DNA of 64,000 nucleotides from Callipepla californica brunnescens (taxonomy: Eukaryota; Chordata; Aves; Galliformes; Odontophoridae): positions 3,162,001 through 3,226,000 of the forward strand of contig JALIRH010000045.1 of the NCBI GenBank assembly GCA_023055505.1, written 5' to 3'. Below the pieces are notes generated by a model that saw only the letters and a program-made list of their open reading frames with translations, was not told the DNA's origin and made no database searches. Position 1 is the first letter of the stretch. Every line of letters begins with the position of its first letter. Positions 45,310-56,442 of this stretch are shown here, one piece after another. A program made the position numbers and the translations under genes.

Positions 45310-45590
45310 GCAGAAAAGACAAGGAGTAATGGGCTCAGACTGCAGCAAGGGAGATTTTGTCTGGATGGCAAAAGGAACTTTCTAATAATAAGGACTATTA
45401 GAGCCGTGCGAGAGGCAGCCCGGGGACACAGTGGGATCTCCATCACTGGAGGCTTTTAAGAACAAGGCAGACAAATATCTGCCAGAAGTTACATAGGAAT
45501 ACTTGATCCTGCCTTGGGGCAAGGGATACATTAAATTACCTCGTGCAGTCCCTCCCAGCTCTTCCTTCCTGCAGTTCTATGTTCGCTGTC
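45310..45590 (+). mobile_element. Diverged CR1 LINE 3' end fragment
   Basis: It has the CR1 tail order: GGCAAAAGGAACTTTCTAAT, then GAGGCAGCCCGGGGACACAG, ATCTCCATCACTGGAGGCTT, AGAACAAGGCAGACAAATAT, CTGCCTTGGGGCAAGG and finally CAGTTCTATG. This corresponds to the non-coding 3' end of older avian CR1 families. It is truncated at its 5' side, as is usual for LINE insertions. Confidence 0.75.
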
Positions 45591-46423
45591 ACCCAAGGCT
45601 GTATGCCTTTAAGGGAGAGCCATCTCCCCGAGAAAACAAGCACATCTGTCATCAGAGAAGTGCCATCATTAGCAGCGCTAATGAGGGCGGTGTGAGGAGC
45701 TGTGCAGAGGTGAAGCCCTACAAAGCCAGGTGCTGGATGGATGGGCTCAGCAGGACTGGGACGCAAAGCCCTGCAAAGGTGGTGGAAGGAGAAAGAGAGG
45801 TGAGAGCGAGATGTGGGTGAAGCTCCTGTTGGGTTAGCGAAGTGTTTCGGACAGGGGAAGCACAAAGGCAAGATTTCTTCTAATGTGACCACTCCTGAGG
45901 GGCTCATTTGGCTCTTGCTGCCTTCAGTAATGTCATTTCTGAGCTCCAGAGCATCCCAGTGCTACAGGTGAGCTCTGCACTGGGAGAGGGACCCAGATGT
46001 GGGGTGGAGCCGCCTGGAAACGGACAGTTCAGAGCTTTAAACCACGCAAACAACGTCAGAATTTCCCCTTTCCAAGACGAGCTTTCCATACACCACCCTC
46101 TCAGGATATACCAAACCAGCAAGCCATGCCCCAGTGTCCCCCCACCCCCTCCTTCAGCACTCACAGCCCCAGGTTGGGGGGGTGGGGATGCCATAGTAGC
46201 ATGATGGGAGTCAGATACAGGTACCTGGTCACCATGGTAACAATACAGAAGGATGGAAGGTGGGGTGCAGACCCCCACTTACTGCCACAGCTTCCACAGG
46301 TGGGGACCCAGGAACCTCAGCACGTTTTGTGAGCCCTCAAAAGCAAAGCTTGGAGTGGGGGGGGATGGTGGCCTCTCATTTTAAGAGAGGAAAGGGGGCA
46401 AGGGAAGCTTGTGGGGCAGGTGC

Positions 46424-46508
46424 TCCCATCCCATCCCATCCCATCCCATCCCATCCCATCCCATCCCATCCCATCCCATCCCATCCCATCCCATCCCATC
46501 CCATCCCA
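46424..46508. repeat. (CCCAT)n pentanucleotide microsatellite, 17 perfect copies
   Basis: An uninterrupted 85-bp CCCAT array. Both strands stay open in all frames because the unit has no stop. Confidence 0.97.
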
Positions 46509-48344
46509 ATGCCCCCTCCCCTCAGCAGCCCTCCAATCAGCACAACCTATAAATCAGCCTCCAGACCCATTTTATGCTAAACGGTGTAGGACTACAACAG
46601 ACCCTGGCAAGGCTTCAAATTAAGGCTGCCAATTAACAGCTCTCTTGGGGCTAATTAAATATTACATTCCGTGGTATTTCTCCCCTCCCCTCAATACAAT
46701 ACGGCCCCGACGCAGTGCAGCTGCATGGGGGCAGGCAGCAGTGACAGCATGGGGGGCACACGGGGTCCCCCACCCCCCCACACCTTTCCCTGTTCCCCCC
46801 CAACACCTTTCCATGTTCCAACATGCTCTGAAGCCGCTGGATTTTAGAGTCAATTGGCCCTGCAGGGGTTTCAATCTCTGCTTCCCTGAAGTCAAGGGCG
46901 TGCAATTCCTTCTGCTCTTCACCAGGTGAGAGCAATTGGAGCCCAGAAGTGATGGGGGAGGGCTGGGAGGTGGGTTCCCCTCCCCTGCCCGCAGCAGCAG
47001 GTGGCAATGTGTCCTGAGACCAAGCACAAACCGTGCAGGGACACGGGGAGAACCCAGGGGCACTGACCCACAGCAGCAAAACCCCTTCCCACCAGGAGAT
47101 CGGGGCTCAGCAAGGTACCAACGCTCCCCAGGAGCAGCATCTTTGCCCCTTTGCAAATAAAATGGAAGCCAAGGGAGGAAAAGCTGCACGGGATCACTCT
47201 CAGCTCCCTGCACTGCTGCAAGTGGGGTTTGCAAAGACTGGGACATCCACAAGAGGCTTGTTTGTTAACTGATCTCAAACGCTGCAATAGGGCTGGACGG
47301 TGCAGACCCTACCTGGTGGAGAGCTCTGGGGGAGAATTGGGGTGGGGGGGCTGCTTCTCCAAGCTCCTGTGTTCTCCCCATTCACCTCTGAGGATGAAAC
47401 CACACCCCACCCCCCCCCACCACCTCCAGATGGGCGCTGGCAGAGGGCAGCGGATGCAGAGAGCTGCAAAGTCACTGAGAAAATATCAAACCGGGGTGAG
47501 GGGGGGGGGGGAGAGGGAGGGGGGAATGCAGGAAAAAAGGCAGGGAGACTGATAGATGAGAAAACATCTCTGCTGGTACAGCCGGCCCCCGAGCCCCAGG
47601 AGAGCATCAGCTACTGGGCTTCTCCTCCCGTTTCCATGGCAACGCAATTTGGTGCTCTTTAGAAGAGCGCGCTCCCCCCATCCTCTCCCCCCCAGTTGAT
47701 TTTATTTCGTGTTTTGAAATAAAAGTGGGTGATACTGCTTTTGTCTCGAGAGCCTCGTGGGGGGGAAGAGAGGGCATCAGCCCACCTGGAGGGGCTGGGG
47801 AGGGGAAGGGACCCCCTCACTCCCAGATGTGACCTCTGGGAGCAGCACTGGGCACACTGGGGGGGGGGGTAATGGGATGGGGTGATGAGACACAGGGTGG
47901 GCTCATCCCACAGAGGTGATGGGATGGAGATGGGTCCCACCCCTGTGCTCTCCCACCCCGGGAGCACTCCGGGACCCAGCTCAGCTTGCGGCCTTACATC
48001 CACCTCCTCTGCAGGGCAGAGCCAGCACCCAGAACACACAAACATGAGCAGCCAGCTCCCACCATACCCTGATGCAAGGACCCAACGTGAGGGGTGCAGC
48101 CCCATGCCTGCAGCAAACCCTACACCCCCAGCAGAGCCCATGCAGGGATGGGCTGAGAGCTGCAGAGCCCAAAATGCACCCAACACAGCCGGTTTGATGG
48201 GGACACCAAGCGGAGCGGTGCAACTGACACAACAGAAGGAAGAGATGGCATCCAGAGGGACAGGGACAGGCTCAAAAAGTGGGCCCACGTGAACCAAATG
48301 TGGTCCAACAAAGCCAAGCGCTGGGGCAAGGTTTGAGGTTCCTT

Positions 48345-48885
48345 CCAATACAAATCCTATGACCTTTCAGGTCCCTTCTAACCCACACCACTCAGTGATC
48401 CTGTGGTCTTTAAGGTCCATTCCAACCCAGACCACTCAGTCATCCTATGGTCTTTAAGGTCCCTTCCAACCCAGACCACTCAGTGATCCTGTGGTCTTCC
48501 AGGTCCCTTCCAACCAAAGTCATTCTATGGTTCTGTGACCTTTCAGATCCCTTCCAACTCAGTCCACTCAGTGATCCTATGGACTTTAAGGTCCCTTCCA
48601 ACCCAAACCACTCAGGGATCCTATAGTCTTTCAGATCCCTTCCAACTCAACCCACTCAGTGATCCTATGGTCTTTAAGGTCCCTTCCAACCCAAACCATC
48701 CAGTGTTCCTGTGGTCTTCCAGGTCCCTTCCCACCCAAATCACTCAGGGATCCTTTGATCTCTACAGTTCCTTCCGACTCAGACCTGCCGACAACCCTCT
48801 GATCTTTAAGGTCCCCTTCCAACTCAAACCATTCTACAGTTCTATGATCTTTAAGGCCCCTTCCAACTCAACCACCCCATAATTC
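48345..48885 (+). repeat. 44-bp minisatellite derived from a CR1 LINE tail
   Basis: About 12 tandem copies of a 44-bp unit that reads, in part, GGTCTTTAAGGTCCCTTCCA then ACCCAGACCACTCAGTGATC. The unit matches the well-known last bases of avian CR1, normally present once per insertion and followed by an 8-bp tail repeat. Copies differ by 10-25 percent and keep register. A 115-codon open frame at 48535-48882 is a repeat artefact. Confidence 0.9.
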
Positions 48886-51800
48886 CACTCCTCCCATCCC
48901 ACCACCACCTCCTGCGTGCTCAGCTCCCGGCTGCCGCCCGCTCCTTCTGAGCATTCGGGCTAATGAGCGAGCACACATCTGCTGGTTGCTAACAGTTGGG
49001 CTGTTTGGGAATGTTTTGATTAAACATTTTTTTTTTTTCCCCCTCGTAGAAAATTCCAACTGGCTGAGATCAAACTCATTCGGCTGAAATCATCGGTCTG
49101 GGTGCGTTTTCCAGTTGAAGGAGAAGGGCTGAAGAGAAAATGGAACTGGAATTGGACTGCCTGTAAACTGCGGGACCTCTTATTCCGTAGTTTAAAGGGG
49201 AAGAACGTCAGGAGAGATCGAGGGAAGGTCCCGAAAGCTGGGGCCAGAAATGCTTCACGATCAGGACGGCTCTGTAGGGGAAAAAAGAGACTGAGTTTTG
49301 CTCTGATCAGGAGAAGGAAATCACTTCAGAACCTCAGAACTCTCAGAGGATGGGCAGCCCCCCCCCACGCACACACACACACCCATCCCTCGTGTCCGGG
49401 CCCACGGGGACAGCACCGTGGGGAAAGCGAGCAGGAAAAACGATAACGATGCTAATAACGATGGGGATGATGTTGGCGATATTAATAATCCCCGCATTTC
49501 TGAGTAGCGACCCCTGCGGGCGCACCTTCCCCCCCCCCCCCCCCCCAAGCGCAGCTCAGCCCCCGCTGCGGGCGGACATTGCCACCGTGTGGGCACAGCC
49601 CGCAAGAACCGCTCCGAAAATCACACATCCCTCCGTCGGGGTCTTTCCGAGGTGGAACCCCCCCCCCCCCGAGGCTGAGCCTCGCCGGGACCAACGCCGG
49701 AGCTGCGGTGGAGCTGCTGTCCCCACTGTCACCTCTGTCACCACGGTCACCTGCCTATGCGTGTGTGCTCAGGTGTGCTGCCCCACAATTCCCCCCCGGG
49801 TGCAGTAGGAGCTCTGCCTTCTCCCTTCTGCCCACGCTGTGCCATGGAAACACGCGTGGATGTGGGCGCAGGGGCAGCGTGGGGCTCCCCCCAGCTGGGC
49901 AATGAGGAATCCATCCCTGCCAGGGATGGGGAACATCCCAGGGGCTCCAGAGGGGCTTTGGGATCGCTGTCCCCTGCACAGGGCAGGGTGGGGGGGCATT
50001 GCTGCTGGCTCCACGCACTGCCTGAGTGGGATCTCTGCAGTGAGGATGCGTGCAGGGTGAAGGCTACGAGGTGCTCCAGAAACTCGGGGGTTTGGGGCCA
50101 CGTGGAGGCCGAGCAGGGAATGCCCTGACCCCATCCACACCCCAGCAACACCTGGGATGGACCAGACAACCCCAGGACACCCAGCCAACCCCACTGAACA
50201 CGACAGAAGCTCCGTTACAAGGATGGAAAGGGCTGATTCTGCTCCGCGGAGGTGCACACGCAGCACTACGGTCACCCCAGGGCCGATGGGTTAAGGTCCC
50301 CTTCCCCTGGGCCCCCACCCCAACACCGCAGCCCCGGCCCCACCTTCCCCCCCCAGCCCCCCAGTCCTTCCCCTTCCGCGGCTGTGGGGTTTTGGAGAAC
50401 CTTTATAAAGATCTCATTGTTGAAAGGCAAAATGGGATCTCCTTTCCTTTTACCTTCCAGGGCAGCCCTAACCCCGCTCCCCTCGTACGAAAACACACAG
50501 GAAAGGGGTTTCTTTTCTGCTCGATTAGATTCAAAGGGATCTTTGTCTGGGGGTAGGTAGGGAGAAGCCCTCCCCCTCCTCCCTTTTGACCCTCAGGACT
50601 CGGTCTGGTTTTGGTTTAAACTCAGAGAGACAGCGCTGCGCCCGTGGGATGTTATCAATACACATCCGAGGGGACGGGGGGGGGGGACCTCTCTGCTCCC
50701 CCCCAGTGCAGAACTGGAGTTGGCCCCCGGATGCAGAGGGCACCCCCTGACGAATCCAACCCCCCCATCTTACAGCCACCCCATTTTGTGGCTCCTCTCC
50801 TTATCTTTACCGGCAATTAATTTCAAGGAGCCGTGTTCCCTTCCGACAAAGGTTCCAATATTTGAAGGGAAAGGGGGTTGTAGAAATAAGGCCGGCATTA
50901 ATTATTCACCCATTACTCAGGTTATTAGCAGAGCTCGAAGGATTTTCTGTCCCAAACTCCCGTGGACGCTTTTTTCCCTCTCTCCTCCACGGCTTTCCCC
51001 TCTCAATATAAACTCCTGAACGCCGCAGCAGTGCCCACCCCCCACCCCACCCCCACCTCCCCCTTCCCCCTTTTGGGTCCCGACCTGCACTTAGGGTCCC
51101 GTATCCCGAACTCTGCCACGCACGAGGTGGGGGCAGCGGGAGGACATTGTTCGCCGCCCCATTACCAATTGAAAGGGGCTCCTCCCGTCCCCCCCTCCCC
51201 CCTTCTTCTCCCCCCCCCCCCCCCCCCCGGGCTGCACAGCTGGAGGAGCACAGCTGGAGGAGCACAGCTGCTCCGCTCCGGGTTCACAGAGTTCACCGCG
51301 CAGAGATTGGGAGAGATAGAAAAGGCAAGGGAGGGGGGGAGGGAAAAGCTGACACCCGGGGAGCCCCCGTGGGCAGAGCCCACGCACCCCACGGATGGCA
51401 GCCCCCCCCTCCCCGGGTCGGTCACCCAACATCACTCGGTGGCCCCGGGTGGGATTTGGGGCTCACACGTGCGTGGCTTTCCCCTACAGCACATCCCAGG
51501 GCTGGGAGTCCCACCTTGGGGGGGATGGGATCAGCAGAGAAACACGCAGCCGTGCCAAAATCAAGAGTGGGGTTTACACGCGGGGTGGAAGAGGGGCAGC
51601 ACCCCCTGAGTGGGTCCAAACGCAGCCTCTCTCGCACCTCTCGTCCTCATCGCGGACGGTTCTGCACACAAAGAGGGGAGGGAAGCGGCCCCAAACCTGC
51701 GGGCTTTAGAGCTGGGGACACAGCGGTTCCCTGTTTTCTTTTCTCCCCACCCCAAATCAGCGCTGATGGGGACAGGAGGAACCCCGGGGGGTTCTTTGGG

Positions 51801-53671
51801 GCTGGGGGCTCCAGGGATCATCGCAAAGCACCGGGATCCATTTCAGGGGCACGGATTTCAGAGCAGATCCCGTCCGTCGGTGCTCTTTTATGACATTCCC
51901 TTTTTCGTGCCGGATCCCAAATTTCCTACAGTTATTCTGGGGGGGGGGGAGGAGGGGGTTAACAGCTGGAACGAACGGCTAATTGCCAGCGGTGTTATTT
52001 CCAGCTGAGATGGATCCCAGCGCGGCCAAACTGGAGGAGAAGAATGGTACTGGGAGGACTGGGGGAAGGTGAACGATCCCAGCACCGACCCCACAGCTCC
52101 TCGGGCCGGCCCCAGCGGTTCCCTTTCGACAAAAGGGCAGGAGGAGCTCCCCCCCCCCCACCCCTCCCCCCCCCCGGGGGTTGGGGAGAGGGGAGGATGA
52201 GCACGGTTTCCCATATGGCCTCACTGAGGGTCATTTTCTTCCCATTGCTCGAAGCATAAACCCCCACCTCTCGAGTCCCGTGAATCGATACGGGACGGGT
52301 GAAGCGTGGGGTGGGGAAGGGAAAGGGGCTCCCACCTCCCAGAGAGGTTTGCAGACAAAGATTCAAATTAAAAAAAAAAAAAAGAAAAAAAAATCAAACC
52401 TATTTCTTTTCTTCCTCCCCTCCCCCCCCCCCTTTTATTTTTTTTTGTTCTCTTTTTGGAGGAGGGCGATATTGATAACACGGGAGTGAGCCGAGAGCCC
52501 CATAACTCACAATAAAGCCTTGTCCATTCTCCCCTATTGACTGCGTGTAAACACGGTAAATGAAAGGCCTTTAGTGACACTTAATCCCTCACCCCCCCTC
52601 CCCTCCCCCCGCCCGCCCGGAGAGGGGCTTCGCTGCTTTTTTCTCACAGCCCGAGTTGTCACCGAGCCCCCCCCCCATCTCTAATTCATCATTAACACCC
52701 TGACACGAAGCTAAATAAAGGCAGCCCCCCCCCCCCCACCTTGCTCCGTGCCTGTTCCTGCTTTGGGGCACCAAAGAGCCCCGAAAGTGGGGGCTCGGAG
52801 CTCTCTCCCCCTACAGATAATTAACGTAATTATTAAATTGCCTTCTTTTAAAAGATAATCACGATAATAGCGGGGTCATTTGGATGCAATCAGAGCGCTC
52901 TCCCCCCACCGCAGCCAGTCCTGCTCTCTGCTGGCTGGAGGTTGGGGGTGGGGGGGGGGGGGGGACACAGGATAGATTTGGGCTGAATTTCCTTTAGAAA
53001 CGTGAAATGTTGGTAAGTGGAAGGCATCTCAACTCGGATCCCTTTCCTCCACGCCAGAAAGGGGGAGGGGGGGGAAAGAAAGAAGAAAGAGAACGCTGCA
53101 AATAGGTTTCCAAGCGTTGGCACCTCCTCCTGCAGTGTGGGTTTACCTGTCCGCCCGCAGGAGCGCGGTCAGGGCACGGTTCTGTTCGAGTGGAATAGCT
53201 CTTAATCAGTGCTAATGAGGCTCTGAGCGGGGCTGCCTCTCGCCGTTCCCGTTTTCCTCATCGTGGCCCGGATCTCAGCCTGCCCGGCCCCAAACTTCGA
53301 TCCTCAGTCCCATCCCAACGCGTCGTGCGGATGGGGGCTGCCCCCGAGCTCCGAGTTTCTGCCCCACGTCGGGTTCGTGTTCGGCTCTGCGTGGCCCGAT
53401 GTGCTCCAACGAGGACTACAAACGCACCCGAAGATCTCCATCGTGGGGGGGGGGCACTGAATCCTGAGGTCCTCGGGACCAAACCTCACGCGTGGGGGGC
53501 TGCCGAGTCGACAGAAGCAGCTATCGATCCCAACCCCCATCCCGTGCATCCCCACCTCCAGGACGGCGGTATATCCCCCCACACCATCCCCTTCCCCCCC
53601 CCCCCCATGCACTCACGGCCGGGTCTGTTAAAAACAAACAAAAAAAAAGCAACAAAAAAAAAGAGAAGGTA

Positions 53672-53677
53672 TTTATT
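53672..53677 (-). terminator. EPOP: Candidate EPOP polyadenylation signal (AATAAA)
   Basis: On the minus strand AATAAA is followed within about 20 nt by a U-rich stretch. It is one of three AATAAA hexamers downstream of EPOP; the others lie at 54334-54339 and 54080-54085. Using this one gives a 3' UTR of about 2.8 kb. The choice is a guess. Confidence 0.3.
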
Positions 53678-56442
53678 TCTCAGCCTAGATTCCATATTGC
53701 ACGCAGGAATGAACACTTTCACCGTCACACGCCGAACAACAGCTTCAAATAAATAAAGGTACAATCGAAACGGGACATCCGACGCGTGGCGGGCAAGGGC
53801 TCCGTGTCCCCCCCCCCACCCCACAGCTGTACCCACTGCCCCCCTCCACCTCCCCCCCCCCCTAGGAAGGCAGTCCCTGCACCCGGGGCTGGAATAGGAG
53901 CACCAAAATTCGGCATTTTTCATGGGGATTTTCCACCCAGAGACACACACACAGAGAGCAAAGGTCCCTGAAAGCCCCGGGCCGACAGAAACCCCCACCC
54001 CAAAATCCAAGCTGAGATATTCCTGAGTCTGAAGCACGCTGCTTTTTCAGCGGCAGTGCCCTTTATCCTTAAAGTTTCCTTTATTTTTTTTTCTTTTTGT
54101 CACAAGAGGAACTCCGCGTTTTTCTCCTCCCTGGATGGACGGGACAACCACGGCTAAAATCGAGCTGTAGGGAAGGCAAACTGCATCGGGACGGTGATGC
54201 ACGTGGAAACCTCAGCTCCCACCCGCAGTGGGTCGCTTGTTGCATCCGGATCGTCCCCTCCTCTCCGGGCTCCGAGCTCTGGGAAAGGCCATTTCGGAGA
54301 ACTCTTTGGGTTTCCCTTCTTCCTTTCCGTCTATTTATTTCTGCCCCCCCCTACGTCCCGCTGCTCCCCTCTCCCATCTCCTGCCGAGTGGGGAGGGATT
54401 ATTTTACTGCCTCGCCCGTCTGCTTCGCGACGCTGATCGAAGGATAAAAGAGAACAACAGACGGAGGGGTTGCTGGCTCTCCGTGCCACGAAGGGGTACA
54501 TCCCTGCAGCTCTCGTGTTGGGTTCTGAGCTCTGCTGCCACTCACCTGTGCCGTGCACCGACACACACCCACCCCGAGGTGCACACCCGAACATCCCGGA
54601 GAGAAAACGTTCCTGAGTTATTTGGTGTCCCCCCCCCCCAAAGCGCACCCCGCTCTCTGCTGCTGCTTTTTTCCCATATCTTTTTTTTTCACCCGGCTGT
54701 TTTGTCCTCCCGCTCCCAGCGCTCCGTCCCCATCGCGGCCGCTTCTTTTGTTAATTACTATTACGTTTTTTCCTTTCCGAAAAAATTGTATTTTGAACCC
54801 GAACTGGAGGGGGTGGAGGGAGGAAGGGCGATGCGAGCGGCCGTGTCCCGGCGCGGTGTGCGGGGCCGGAGCCGAGCGAGGCGGAGGAAATCGCGATCCG
54901 AGAGAAATCCCCTTCTGGAACGGGGATGGGGGTGGGGAGGGGGGTTGGGGGGTGTAAACAAACCAACAAACCCTCTCCAAACCCAGCTAAAACAAACACC
55001 GCTTTTAGCAACGATTCGCCGTCTCCAATACGAACAGCGCTTAACAGAGACAAAATACGTTTGACGTTAAAAATGCCTTTTTTTTTCTTTTTTTTTTTTT
55101 TTTTGTAAACTCGCTGACGGAATTAAAACCCCCAACCCCACCCCACATCATCCCCTCCTTCCCTCCCCCACCCCCCCAAAAAAAAAAAGAAGGAAAAAAA
55201 AAGAAAAAAGAAAGGAGCGGGGCCGTGCCGGCTCCGGGTGGTTTCTGTGCTGTTCTCCCCTTCCTCTCCCTCTCCCCATCCCGTTCCCTTTCCCCGGGCA
55301 GAGCTCTGCGATGGGGTCTGAGCTTTGGGGTCTGGGGACGGCCCCCCAGCCCCGGCCCGGGGCTGAGAATGGAAAAGAAGCGGACCCCCCCCCCCAACCC
55401 TCCTTCCCCCCATCCCCACCCCCCACGTAAAGCCGCATCCCTCGGGGTTCGCTCAGCGTTCCCCAAACGAGAGAGCTTCACGGGGCCGCCGTGCCAAAGG
55501 GCCGTCACAAAAACGCTGCTTTGCGAGGAAAGTTAAAGCGGGGTTTGATTTCCTCTGCACAGAGCGGAGCATTCCCTCCGCATTCTTCCCCGCATTCCAC
55601 CCCGGAGCTCGGGAAGGATCAAATTGTCCATCTGTGCTCTATTGCTAATGCTCCTGGATCCGATTTCTCGTGCCCGTAAAGCTTTTACAGGCCTGCTACC
55701 TTCGGGCTGGCGGTTGTTATCCAGCAAACAACCCACGGCTTTTCCTTTCCTTTCCCTTTTTTCCTTTCAATACACGCGCAGCAGTCTCAAATCGCTTCCT
55801 CCCCGAGCCCTCCTGTTTTCTTTCAGCAAACAGAATTTCCTGCTCTTTTTTTAAGGTTCCCGTTTTCTTGCCGTCTCTTAAGCAGGCAGAAAACATTACG
55901 TCGATGTTAACGCGGCGGTTTGGGATCTCCGCCGCGGGTTTCTGCTGCGTGACATCATCGGTTCCCTCCGCGCGTGATTATTATTGGTTTAATCCAACGC
56001 GATTTCGGAGGAAAAAAAAGGGAGAAATTGGATCTATTCTTTCCTCGTTTCTGCTTTTTGTTTTTGGGGTTTTTTGGCATATAGAGGTGGGGCGGGCGGT
56101 TGGGGAAAGGAGGGGGGAGGGGGTTGGGAATGCTGCGGGCCGGGACCCCCCCGCTCCCTCAGCCGGAGCCGCCGTTCTGCCCCATAGCCCCGGGGTGCAG
56201 AGGAATTTGGGGGGGGGGGTCGGCTCTGAGCGCGTTAAACCTCCTCGAAACCAACGCCGGAGCGCGACAACCTCGGGGACAACGGAACCGACCCCAGAGG
56301 GGGGGGGACCCCTCCCTCCTCCCCCCTCCCCCGGCCCCAATCCGTGCCCCCCAACCCCACCCCCTCCCCCCACCCGCCCCGACCCCGCTCCCCCGCCCGC
56401 ATCTGCTGCGCGCAACCTTTCGTGCGGGGCCGTCCGCTGTCC

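Larger units (their letters stand above)
37050..53650. other. Intergenic interval between SRCIN1 and EPOP
   Basis: No coding exon could be recognised on either strand; open frames are short, overlapping and without motifs. Contents include a possible MIR piece (40366-40435), a CR1 fragment (45310-45590), the (CCCAT)n satellite (46424-46508), the CR1-derived 44-bp minisatellite (48345-48885), poly-A/T runs near 42548 and 49028, many G/C homopolymers, and AT-rich unique islands near 50790-50960 and 52810-52890. Confidence 0.65.

Noticed and set aside
46424..46508. CCCAT array as a CRISPR or regulatory direct-repeat array
   Set aside because: It is an uninterrupted pentanucleotide microsatellite without spacers, in a vertebrate genome.
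48535..48882. 115-codon plus-strand frame with FKVPSNPNHP-like repeats
   Set aside because: It is a translation of the CR1-derived minisatellite; the unit length of 44 bp means the peptide changes frame with each copy.
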